Assembly: GCF_947493595.1 (NCBI RefSeq)
Contig: NZ_CANLRL010000001.1
Coordinates: 806,001-870,000, forward strand
Length of the DNA: 64,000 bases
From: an uncultured Shimia sp.
GTDB lineage: Bacteria; Pseudomonadota; Alphaproteobacteria; Rhodobacterales; Rhodobacteraceae
Direction: 5' to 3'
Shown: positions 17,461-25,164 of the stretch, piece after piece
How the letters are laid out: every line of letters starts with the position of its first letter
How positions within the stretch are numbered: the first letter of the stretch is position 1
Program-made: the position numbers and the translations under genes
Notes under the pieces: generated by a model
What the model was told of the DNA's origin: nothing
Databases searched by the model: none
The model's input: only the letters and a program-made list of their open reading frames with translations

Positions 17461-18005
17461 TCGAGTGGGTTCTTTCCTTTGTTTTTGGCGGTGGGCGCAA
17501 TGTGCTCAAAGAGACCGCTGAGGTGTTTCGTGAAAACGCAGAAGGGGCGGCACAGCGGGCTCAGGATGTGCAAATCGCGGCCATGCAAGGTCATGCGGCG
17601 GAGTTTCGTGCGCAGGATCGGGGGCGGTTTGATCGGGTGATGGATGCGGTGAATCGCTTGCCGCGTCCGGCCATGGCCTTGGGCTGTTTGGCGCTGTTTG
17701 TGAGCGCCATGGTGGATCCGGTTTGGTTTGCGGCGCGCATGAGTGGCATTGCCTTGGTGCCGGAGCCGTTGTGGTGGCTTCTTGGCGTGGTGGTGAGCTT
17801 TTACTTTGGCGCGCGCCATCAGGCAAAAGGGCAGGAATTTCAGCGCTCTATGTCGGATAGCTTGACGCGGGTTTCCGAGGTGGTCGACACGCTTGTGGCC
17901 CTGGAAGGGCCTATTCGGTCGGAGGCGCGATCTCCTATGGAAGGGGGCGAGAATCCGGTGCTTGCGGAGTGGCGCAAACATTCCAGTGGGGGCGCGACAA
18001 AGTGA
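17451..18005 (+). CDS. Holin of the gene-transfer-agent-release type (3TM)
   Basis: The 184-residue protein has a hydrophobic N-terminus (WVLSFVFGGG), a long charged helical stretch (about residues 15-65), two strong membrane segments (about 69-90 and 101-122) and a charged tail. This layout fits the Pfam family described as a holin of three transmembranes for gene-transfer release (PF11351), known from Rhodobacter. It should form inner-membrane pores that let the adjacent endolysin out. The ATG overlaps the endolysin stop by 10 bases, implying coupled translation. ccmF begins 58 bases later. Family membership is inferred from topology and context, not a search. Confidence 0.78.
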   Translation: MGVIEWVLSFVFGGGRNVLKETAEVFRENAEGAAQRAQDVQIAAMQGHAAEFRAQDRGRFDRVMDAVNRLPRPAMALGCLALFVSAMVDPVWFAARMSGIALVPEPLWWLLGVVVSFYFGARHQAKGQEFQRSMSDSLTRVSEVVDTLVALEGPIRSEARSPMEGGENPVLAEWRKHSSGGATK

Positions 18006-18063
18006 TCATCTGGTGGGGCCGATTTGCATTGGCCCCGCCTGCGCGTCGGCGTATATAGGGGCT

Positions 18064-20037
18064 ATGATAGTAGAACTTGGCCACTTTGCCCTGATCCTCG
18101 CCGCCGTCACCGCAATGGTGCAGGCAATTGTCCCACTTGTAGGCGCGCAAATGCGTTGGCCCGGCTGGATGGCTGTGGCGGAACCGGCCGCAGGGCTGCA
18201 GTTCCTGTTCACATCGTTCAGCTTTGCAGCGCTGACCTACGCTTTTGTGACCTCGGACTTCTCGGTGTCCTTGGTGACCGGCAACTCGCACACTTTGAAG
18301 CCAATGATTTATAAGGTCAGCGGCGTCTGGGGCAATCACGAAGGGTCCATGCTGTTGTGGGTGTTGATCCTGACACTGTTTGGCGCGTGCTTGGCCTGGT
18401 TTGGCGGCAATTTACCGCCAGGTATCCGATCACGCGCACTTGCGATCCAAGGTGCAGTGGCTGTGGCGTTTTTCGCCTTCATCCTGTTTACTTCCAACCC
18501 GTTTGAGCGGATGGATGCGGTGCCGTTTGATGGCCGCGATCTGAATCCGTTGTTGCAGGACGTCGGGCTCGCATTGCACCCGCCGTTTTTGTACCTCGGC
18601 TACGTTGGGCTTTCGATGGCCTTCTCCTTTGCGATTGCGGCGCTGATCGAAGGGCGTGTGGATGCGGCCTGGGGCCGTTGGGTGCGGCCTTGGACATTGG
18701 CGGCGTGGGTGTTTCTGACCATTGGCATCGCGCTTGGATCTTGGTGGGCCTATTACGAGCTTGGTTGGGGCGGTTTCTGGTTCTGGGATCCGGTGGAGAA
18801 CGCGTCCTTTATGCCTTGGCTTCTAGCAGCAGCCTTGCTGCACTCCGCGATTGTGGTGGAGAAGCGGGAAAGCCTCAAAAGCTGGACCATTCTGCTGGCG
18901 ATTATGGCGTTTAGCTTCTCGCTGATTGGGACGTTCATTGTGCGCTCCGGTGTGATCACCTCGGTGCACGCTTTTGCCAATGACCCGGAACGGGGCGTGT
19001 TTATCCTTGGCATTTTGGTGTTTTTTACCGGTGGTGCGCTGACCTTGTTTGCGGCGCGGGCCAGTGAGATGGAAGCCAAAGGCGTGTTTGGCGTGGTCAG
19101 CCGCGAGAGCGCGCTGGTGCTCAACAACATCCTGCTCGCGGTGGCCTGTTTTGTGGTGTTCATTGGCACCATTTGGCCATTGGTCAGTGAGATGTTCTTT
19201 GAGCGTAAACTCAGTGTTGGCGCGCCGTTCTTCAACATGGCCTTTACCCCATTTATGGTGCTCCTTGGTTTGATCCTGCCGGTTGGGGCAATGTTGCCGT
19301 GGAAACGGGCAAAGCTTGGCAAAGTGGTGAAACCTCTGGTGCCTGCCTTTGTCTTGGCGATTGCGCTTGGTGGTCTGGCATGGACCATTCAGGGCGGCCG
19401 CTCCCTGCTGGGTCCTGTGGGCTTGTTCCTTGGCGCATGGTTGCTGATGGGGGCCGTTATTGACCTGATGTCGCGCACCGGTCGTGGCGCACTAGGTGAT
19501 CGGATTGCACGCTTGTCTCGATTGCCACGGGCGGACTGGGGCAAGGCTGTGGCGCATGCGGGCTTTGGTGTGACCATTTTTGGCATCGCGGGCTTGATGG
19601 CCTGGGAGCAAGAGGACATTCGCGTGGCACAGCTTGGGCAGCCGTATATGGTTGGGGCGTATGAAATCACGCTTGAAGGTGTGCGGGAGACCGAGGGGCC
19701 AAACTATTTGACCACCATGGCAGACATCCGTGTGCGTAAAGACGGCCAAGACGTGACCATGTTGCATCCCGAAAAACGCGTGTATCCGGTGGCGGCGATG
19801 CCAACCACTGAGGCGGCGATTGACTATCGTATCCTGCGCGATGTGTATCTGGCGCTTGGCGATGAGCAGCCGGGCGGGGCCTATACAGTGCGAACCTATA
19901 TTAAACCGCTGACCAACTGGATTTGGTTTGGGTCCTTCCTTATGTCACTTGGAGGGCTGCTGAGCCTGACCGACCGTCGCTATCGCGTGGCGGCCGGGGC
20001 GCGTAAGGCGCCAGCGGGTGGTGTGCCAGCGGAGTGA
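18064..20037 (+). CDS. ccmF: Cytochrome c haem lyase subunit CcmF
   Basis: CcmF is the integral membrane core of the haem ligase that attaches haem to apocytochrome c. The 657-residue protein has many membrane segments, the WGNHEGSMLLW segment (about residue 95) and the tryptophan-rich WWD signature around 225-245 (WWAYYELGWGGFWFWDPVENAS). I use the ATG at 18064, since earlier in-frame codons lie within the holin gene and family proteins begin with this MIVELGHFAL-type end. Upstream lies only a weak AGGGG. ccmH follows 5 bases after its stop. Confidence 0.95.
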   Translation: MIVELGHFALILAAVTAMVQAIVPLVGAQMRWPGWMAVAEPAAGLQFLFTSFSFAALTYAFVTSDFSVSLVTGNSHTLKPMIYKVSGVWGNHEGSMLLWVLILTLFGACLAWFGGNLPPGIRSRALAIQGAVAVAFFAFILFTSNPFERMDAVPFDGRDLNPLLQDVGLALHPPFLYLGYVGLSMAFSFAIAALIEGRVDAAWGRWVRPWTLAAWVFLTIGIALGSWWAYYELGWGGFWFWDPVENASFMPWLLAAALLHSAIVVEKRESLKSWTILLAIMAFSFSLIGTFIVRSGVITSVHAFANDPERGVFILGILVFFTGGALTLFAARASEMEAKGVFGVVSRESALVLNNILLAVACFVVFIGTIWPLVSEMFFERKLSVGAPFFNMAFTPFMVLLGLILPVGAMLPWKRAKLGKVVKPLVPAFVLAIALGGLAWTIQGGRSLLGPVGLFLGAWLLMGAVIDLMSRTGRGALGDRIARLSRLPRADWGKAVAHAGFGVTIFGIAGLMAWEQEDIRVAQLGQPYMVGAYEITLEGVRETEGPNYLTTMADIRVRKDGQDVTMLHPEKRVYPVAAMPTTEAAIDYRILRDVYLALGDEQPGGAYTVRTYIKPLTNWIWFGSFLMSLGGLLSLTDRRYRVAAGARKAPAGGVPAE

Positions 20038-20042
20038 GAGAC

Positions 20043-20516
20043 ATGATGACAACGCTGAAAACATGGGGCGCGGCAATTTTTGTCGCGCTGATGCTGACAG
20101 GGCCAAGTGTGGCAGTGCAACCGGATGAGATTCTGGATGATCCGGTGCTTGAAGAGCGGGCACGGGAAATTTCTAAAGACTTACGTTGCCTTGTGTGTCG
20201 CAATGAAAGCATTGACGACAGCAACGCGCAGCTGGCCAAGGACTTGCGCGTTCTGGTGCGCGAGCGTCTGACCGAAGGCGACAGCAACGAAGAGGTGGTT
20301 GATTTTGTGGTCGACCGCTATGGCGAATACGTCTTGCTGCGACCGCGCACCAGTGGCACCAATATGGTGCTGTATGGGGCCGGACCGGCGATGTTGCTGA
20401 TCGCGCTGATCGTTGGGTTTGGTTACACACGGCGCCGTTCCACAGCCCGCACGCCAACGGAACGTAAGTTGAGCGACGAGGAAGAAGCGCGGCTTCAGGA
20501 AATCCTCAAGGAATGA
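20043..20516 (+). CDS. ccmH: Cytochrome c maturation protein CcmH
   Basis: The 157-residue protein has a signal peptide, the periplasmic thioredox motif LRCLVCRN (about residues 45-52, the two cysteines that reduce the apocytochrome haem-binding thiols) and a C-terminal membrane anchor (about 108-127). It is the short CcmH/CcmL form without the TPR domain, which is usually a separate CcmI. The ATG at 20043 is preferred to the GTG at 20034 because GGAGTGAGAG lies just upstream. It completes the ccmF-ccmH pair. Confidence 0.93.
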   Translation: MMTTLKTWGAAIFVALMLTGPSVAVQPDEILDDPVLEERAREISKDLRCLVCRNESIDDSNAQLAKDLRVLVRERLTEGDSNEEVVDFVVDRYGEYVLLRPRTSGTNMVLYGAGPAMLLIALIVGFGYTRRRSTARTPTERKLSDEEEARLQEILKE

Positions 20517-20583
20517 CGTCGGGTCCCGCTTGGAGCACAAGCGTTGGGATGCGATGACGGGGCAGGACGCGGAGAGGGACCCT

Positions 20584-21360
20584 ATGGATTATCAAACAAT
20601 TACATATGATGTGACCGATGGTGTGGCCACAGTGACGTTGAACCTGCCGGACACGCTTAACGCGATGACACAGCAGATGCGCGCAGAGGTGGCTGATGCG
20701 GTGACCGCAGCTGGGTCAGAGGCACGGGTGCTGGTTTTGACGGGGGCTGGCAAGGCGTTTTGTTCCGGACAGGATCTGGGCGACAGCTCGAGCGCGGCCA
20801 GCATGGATTTGGAGCGTACATTGCGCGACGAATACATGCCGATGATCCGCGCCATTCGTGAATGTCCGATTCCAACAATCAGCGCGGTAAATGGCGCAGC
20901 AGCCGGGGCGGGGGCCAACCTTGCGCTGGCCGCCGATGTGGTGATTGCCAAAGAGAGCGCGTATTTCATGCAGGCGTTTTCGCGCATTGGTCTGATGCCG
21001 GACGCAGGTGGGACCTATGAGCTGCCCAAAGCCATGGGTGCGGCCAAAGCCATGGGGGCGGCGCTGTTTGCGGATAAGATCAGCGCGCGTCAGGCTGATG
21101 ACTGGGGCATGATTTGGGAGGCGGTGGCGGATGACGCCTATGAGGCCACAGTGAAAAAGCGCGCGGCGCATCTCGCGAGCGGTCCGACGCTGGCTTACAA
21201 GCAGATCAAAAAGGCCATTCAGGAAAGCTATGGCAACGACTGGACCACGCAGATGGAACAGGAAGCCAAGCGCCAGGGCAAGCTGGGAAAGACTCGTGAT
21301 TTCCAGGAAGGCGTTGTGGCGTTTTTGGAAAAGCGCCCCGCGAAATACGAGGGGCGCTAA
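20584..21360 (+). CDS. Crotonase-fold enzyme, PaaG-type enoyl-CoA hydratase/isomerase
   Basis: The 258-residue protein has the crotonase oxyanion segment (GKAFCSGQDL, about residues 57-66, and NGAAAGAGANLALAAD, about 103-118). The catalytic region reads LMPDAGGTYELP, where Asp replaces the Gly of ordinary hydratases, as in PaaG, the ring 1,2-epoxyphenylacetyl-CoA isomerase. It may act in phenylacetate or fatty acid breakdown, but no other paa gene is nearby. AGAGGGA precedes the ATG at 20584. Its 3' end contains the arms of a hairpin that looks like the terminator of the facing gene. Confidence 0.85.
   Translation: MDYQTITYDVTDGVATVTLNLPDTLNAMTQQMRAEVADAVTAAGSEARVLVLTGAGKAFCSGQDLGDSSSAASMDLERTLRDEYMPMIRAIRECPIPTISAVNGAAAGAGANLALAADVVIAKESAYFMQAFSRIGLMPDAGGTYELPKAMGAAKAMGAALFADKISARQADDWGMIWEAVADDAYEATVKKRAAHLASGPTLAYKQIKKAIQESYGNDWTTQMEQEAKRQGKLGKTRDFQEGVVAFLEKRPAKYEGR
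21327..21358 (-). terminator. Terminator of the DUF2087 gene embedded in the crotonase coding end
   Basis: AGCGCCCC and GGGGCGCT pair around an 11-base loop inside the last codons of the plus-strand gene. On the minus strand the stem is followed by a TTTT run and lies 8 bases after the DUF2087 stop. On the plus strand the following AAGCGCTTTAT is a weaker tract. Confidence 0.6.
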
Positions 21361-21365
21361 GCGCT

Positions 21366-21875
21366 TTATCGTTCTTTGAGCCGTTTCATGAGGGCCAGCG
21401 CTTCCGGCGTTGGCCTTTGTTCTATGCGGCGATAGACGCGCCCATCGATGGTGCGCTCGCAGAGTTTGTGATCAATCAGCGAGCGGCGCAGCAGAACGTG
21501 GTCGTCAAAACTGAGACCGGATTTCAGGATCTCGTTGACCTCTTTCTCTGACATGTCCTGATGCGCGGGCATACGGGCCCAGAACGACCAGAGACACAGG
21601 CCTTGCACCTTGGTCCATTTCGGCCAACGGAACATGCGCCCGGTGTCGTCAAACACCCGCAGGGCGCGTTTGAGGGCCAATTCGTCCAACGCGGAATCCT
21701 CTGCTGGTTTGGTCGCCTTCAGGTGTTGGTGGTTCTGAAACCCCGCCGCCTTGGCGACCAGCGCCATCATGGCGGCGTGGCCGGGCAGATTGTCTTGATC
21801 CGACAGAGATTTGCGCAGGGTTTTGGTGAAAGCCGAAACGTCGGCCACATAGAGAGGGATCACGTCTTTAGACAT
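21366..21875 (-). CDS. DUF2087 domain protein
   Basis: The 169-residue protein has a C-terminal DUF2087-like domain (about residues 72-160): RALRVFDDTGRMFRWPKW, then the helical SEKEVNEILKSG and VLLRRSLIDHKLCERT segments, an arrangement seen in small proteins that are often regulators. The N-terminal part includes AAGFQNHQHLKA, a short helical motif seen in other Rhodobacteraceae proteins, with no known role. AAGGAT lies 7 bases before the ATG. Its function is not established and DNA binding is only a guess. It faces the crotonase gene with 5 bases between stops. Confidence 0.75.
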   Translation of the reverse strand: MSKDVIPLYVADVSAFTKTLRKSLSDQDNLPGHAAMMALVAKAAGFQNHQHLKATKPAEDSALDELALKRALRVFDDTGRMFRWPKWTKVQGLCLWSFWARMPAHQDMSEKEVNEILKSGLSFDDHVLLRRSLIDHKLCERTIDGRVYRRIEQRPTPEALALMKRLKER

Positions 21876-22078
21876 GAGGGCATCCTTTTGATGTCGTGCA
21901 TCCCGGAACCGGGGTCGATGGCCGCCCTTGTCGACGGCACGTGCAAAAGCATGCTGTCGAAAATGTCTCGCAGGTTTAGCAAAGTCAGTGTGACCGGCGG
22001 CGCCTGGGTGAACTGCGGACCCATGACGCCGTTGATAGTCTAGCTGTGCATGTGGCGCAAGCGGCGCGTTAAGGGGAC

Positions 22079-23626
22079 TTAGACGCCAGACAACACCACG
22101 TCGTCGAGGGTGATCGTTCCGGCCGCGTCGCGCAACACCACCATTGCCTGACCATCAACCACCAGTTCTGTATGGCCGTCGTCGGTGTCGCGGATCTCAA
22201 TCACCGGGTCTTCCTCACCCTGACGGTAGTGTTGGTAGCTCAGTACGTCCTCGGACGGATCAAAGTCAGTGATAATAGCCGGGCTGCCCGGCGTGATCCA
22301 GCCTGCGGACTGGAAGGTGTCGCTGCCTTCATTGCCTGACACAGTGTCATCAGACCCCACGCGGATGGTGTCGTCGCCACGGCCGCCTTTGATGACGTCG
22401 CCGTCTTCGGAGACGGGCGCTACGCCAAATTCGAGCGGAATATTACCTCGATAGGCCTCAGGGTCATCCAGCGCGTCCAGGAATTTGCTTGAGTCGAACA
22501 GAGCGGTGCCATCGATAAAGTCGTTGCCGTCGTTGCCTTTGATGGTGTCGATGCCATGGCTGCCAACGAGGAAGTCATCGCCATCGCCACCGCTGATGAA
22601 ATCATCGCCGGAGAAGCTGTGAATGATGTCGTTGCCGCCGCTGCCTCGCAGCGAGTCGACGTTGTCGCTGCCGACCAGAATGTCGACACCATTCCCACCG
22701 CTCAATGTGTCTCCATTTGCGTCGGCATATTGCACCGTGGTTTCGACGCCATTGAGAATTTGAATCTGGGTATCACCTTCGTCCGCCCCTGCGGAAAACT
22801 CACAGGTTCGGACTTCTTCTGTAAAGTACGGGCCAACTTCTCCTGCGACCCGGGCCACAAGCTTGCCATTGGAATAAACAAGCGTATTGCCGTCCTGACT
22901 TTCGGTGGTGATGCTTGGTGGGTCCTCACCTTCGGGATAGTAAACCCAAAGCGTGTCCTCAGTTTCGTTAAAGTCGGTCACGAGCGGGACGTTGTCTTCG
23001 TCTTCAACCCAGTGGCCGACCTCAAAGTGGTCGCTGCCTGCGCCTCCGACTGCGGTGTCACCTTCGCCCATAAGCAGGCAGTCATCGCCCGCGCCGCCAT
23101 CCAATAAGTTGGCCTCGTCTTCCGACGGGGCTTCGAAAACAAGCGGGCCGCTTGGATCATCCGGCGTGTAGCGGTCTGCAACTTCCATATCCCGGTTGTG
23201 AATGTTTGCGCCAACCAACTCGTCATCGCCGCCGCCCCCATAGAGCGAGTCGTTGCCGCCGGCACCTAGAAGTGTGTCGCTGCCTGCGCCGCCATGCAGT
23301 TCGTCGTCCCCGTCGCTGCCAAAAAGGCTGTCGTTTCCGGCTTGCCCCATCAACGTGTCGTCCCCGGCTCCGCCAAGGATGTAGTCTACGCCAGATTGCC
23401 CTTGAAGGTGATCGTCGCCTTCTTCCCCCGCAAGGATGTCTGGGCCATCCGTGCCGCGAATATCGTCCGAATTGTCGCTGCCTTCCAGGAGCAATCCTTC
23501 TTCGCCGGCCCGTGAGATAGGCTGGGAGGTGACGTCGTTGTCGCCGTCCTCGGAGCCATCAGAGCCGCCGAAATCTGCGAAGGCGGCGAGGCCCATGCCT
23601 GCAAGCAACAAACCTAAAAATAGCAT
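22079..23626 (-). CDS. RTX calcium-binding repeat protein, two-module
   Basis: The 515-residue, very acidic protein opens with a hydrophobic segment (residues 2-17) and then has GGxGxDxL-type nonapeptide repeats in blocks at about 58-140, 176-200, 306-374 and 410-437. Each half ends in a non-repeat module with TDF-x3-ED (TDF at 217-219 and 453-455), so it looks like an internal duplication. RTX repeats fold into calcium-binding beta-rolls outside the cell; type I secretion is the usual route, but no transporter gene is near and an N-terminal hydrophobic segment is atypical for it. AGGAGA precedes the ATG at 23626; the earlier codon at 23650 lacks one. A paralogue lies upstream. Confidence 0.85.
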   Translation of the reverse strand: MLFLGLLLAGMGLAAFADFGGSDGSEDGDNDVTSQPISRAGEEGLLLEGSDNSDDIRGTDGPDILAGEEGDDHLQGQSGVDYILGGAGDDTLMGQAGNDSLFGSDGDDELHGGAGSDTLLGAGGNDSLYGGGGDDELVGANIHNRDMEVADRYTPDDPSGPLVFEAPSEDEANLLDGGAGDDCLLMGEGDTAVGGAGSDHFEVGHWVEDEDNVPLVTDFNETEDTLWVYYPEGEDPPSITTESQDGNTLVYSNGKLVARVAGEVGPYFTEEVRTCEFSAGADEGDTQIQILNGVETTVQYADANGDTLSGGNGVDILVGSDNVDSLRGSGGNDIIHSFSGDDFISGGDGDDFLVGSHGIDTIKGNDGNDFIDGTALFDSSKFLDALDDPEAYRGNIPLEFGVAPVSEDGDVIKGGRGDDTIRVGSDDTVSGNEGSDTFQSAGWITPGSPAIITDFDPSEDVLSYQHYRQGEEDPVIEIRDTDDGHTELVVDGQAMVVLRDAAGTITLDDVVLSGV

Positions 23627-23650
23627 CTGGTGTCTCCTCATCACGCACAA

Positions 23651-24009
23651 TGCCTATGCGTGTATGGAATTTGTGTCGAATGGTGGGATGTGCCTTGCGG
23701 GAAATCCCCCTGGTCTGGGCTTTTTGTCGCCCGTCAGGTGTAAAAAATGCGCGTGTTCTACACATTCCCATCGGCTCCTATGCCGTGTTGCGGAGAACTT
23801 GGCTTAAACACGTTATGCGTGTCAATAATTTGAAGGGCATTTGAGCTGGATTGCGCTCAATCACCGGCGGCGCTGTTTATTGTTTCCCATGGGGCTTCGA
23901 TGGAAGGCAAAACCACGCCCGGGTTCCGTTGGGCGCGGTTGTATGTTCAAGGTGAGTCGTTTGACGGATGTGGTTCGAACGACCTAAAAAAGGGGAAGTG
24001 CAGACGGGG
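23651..24009. other. Gene-free region between the two RTX genes (359 bases)
   Basis: It must hold the promoter of the 515-residue RTX gene. It contains one palindromic site at 23806-23821 that recurs before the second RTX gene. I see no RNA gene, insertion sequence or credible coding frame, and no strong terminator for the upstream RTX gene. Confidence 0.6.
23806..23821 (-). promoter_or_regulatory. Palindromic site upstream of the first RTX gene, shared with the second
   Basis: On the minus strand this reads CACGCATAACGTGTTT, a CACG-N5-CGTG dyad. A near-identical CACGCTAAACGTGTTT lies before the other RTX gene at 25037-25052 on the opposite strand. Both stand about 165-195 bases before the start codons. 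A common regulator is the simplest reading. Confidence 0.45.
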
Positions 24010-24864
24010 TCACCCTAATACAAATGTAACATCTGAGGCTTCGAAACCGTCGGCAGCGCCGGCAATGCGGGCCATGATCACGTCGTTCGCCAAAACATGG
24101 GTTTCATCGCCAACGCGCTCAACCGTGATCGACGGGAATGGCTCGTCACCTGGCAAGATAAGGGAAACCACGTCCTCGTCAGGATCAAAGTCGGTGATAA
24201 ACGGCGCGTTCTCTTCTACCCAATGACCGATGTGGAAGCTGTCGTTACCTTCGCCTCCAGTGCCGGTGTCGTATGCGCCGAGGAAAAGATTGTCGTTGCC
24301 AGTGCCACCAATGAGCGTGTCAGTCTCTTCCGGCTCCGTTGGGTCCTGAATTTCAAATTCCGTTTCGGGCTTCCGGTCTAGATAGCTGTCAGCAACTTCC
24401 GGGTCGCGGTTTGTCACGTCCGCACCGTAAATCCAGTCGTCACCGCTGCCGCCTTCGAGGGTGTCTTCGCCGGTGTAGCCGTAGAGCGTGTCGCTGCCAC
24501 TGTCGCCATAAACCGCGTCGTCACCTTCGCCGCCGGTCATGTAGTCGTCGCCCGCGCCGCCAAAGAGCACGTCGTCCCCTTCGCTGCCGTAGAGGCCGTC
24601 ATTGCCATCCTGACCGCGCAGGGTGTCATTGCCATCCTTGCCATCCAGAAGGTCGGGGCCGGGGGTGCCTGTCAAATCGTTGTTGGAGTCGCCGCCCTCA
24701 AGCAGAATGCCGATGCCGCCGTCCTCGGAAATGATGTCGGTGGTGGTTGTATCGTCCACCGGCTGGGTGTCATTGGCAAAACCGGTTGGGGTGCTTTCGT
24801 CGTCGGAGACGTCGCCACCACCGGAAAAACTACTGGCCGCGAGGCCCATAAACAAAAGACCCAA
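24010..24864 (-). CDS. RTX calcium-binding repeat protein, single-module, with a doubtful start
   Basis: This 284-residue acidic protein is a paralogue of the neighbouring RTX protein: hydrophobic N-terminus, nonapeptide repeats (about residues 66-150 and 185-210) and one TDF-x3-ED module (TDF at 224-226), matching one half of the longer protein. The EVADSY segment in both supports common descent. The start is odd. The ATG at 24871-24873, 7 bases after GGAG and aligned with the paralogue's start, is followed at once by TGA. In-frame translation can begin only after it: ATT at 24867, TTG at 24864 (used here) or ATG at 24849. The gene may be crippled, may reinitiate, or the TGA may be an error. 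Confidence 0.75.
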   Translation of the reverse strand: MGLLFMGLAASSFSGGGDVSDDESTPTGFANDTQPVDDTTTTDIISEDGGIGILLEGGDSNNDLTGTPGPDLLDGKDGNDTLRGQDGNDGLYGSEGDDVLFGGAGDDYMTGGEGDDAVYGDSGSDTLYGYTGEDTLEGGSGDDWIYGADVTNRDPEVADSYLDRKPETEFEIQDPTEPEETDTLIGGTGNDNLFLGAYDTGTGGEGNDSFHIGHWVEENAPFITDFDPDEDVVSLILPGDEPFPSITVERVGDETHVLANDVIMARIAGAADGFEASDVTFVLG

Positions 24865-25036
24865 AATTCACATCACTCATCTCCAAATTGTGGTGTCAAA
24901 CACATTCGCCAAAACAAAAATATTGGAGGTGAGGCCTGTAATGCCGTCTGGGAGAGGCAAACACGTCCCGCAGAAAATGCTGTCACGTGGCGTTGGTCCA
25001 AACCGTCCAATTCGTCGAAATTCGGATGTATGTTTG

Positions 25037-25052
25037 CACGCTAAACGTGTTT
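25037..25052 (+). promoter_or_regulatory. Palindromic site upstream of the second RTX gene
   Basis: CACGCTAAACGTGTTT matches the site before the first RTX gene at 13 of 16 positions, in inverted orientation. It lies about 165 bases before the apparent ATG at 24873. The rest of 24874-25108 shows no gene or other repeat. Confidence 0.45.
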
Positions 25053-25108
25053 GAAGTTGGGCGGGTGGAATAGAAATTGAGACAATTTTGAGATGAATTT
25101 GTTCAGGC

Positions 25109-25140
25109 AAAAAAATGCGCCGGAGAAAGCTCCGGCGCAT
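25109..25140 (-). terminator. Rho-independent terminator of gltA
   Basis: An 11-bp perfect stem (ATGCGCCGGAG / CTCCGGCGCAT) with a 4-base loop is followed on the minus strand by six T residues, 24 bases after the gltA stop. Confidence 0.9.
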
Positions 25141-25164
25141 TTGAATATGTCAGAAACGCTTGAT

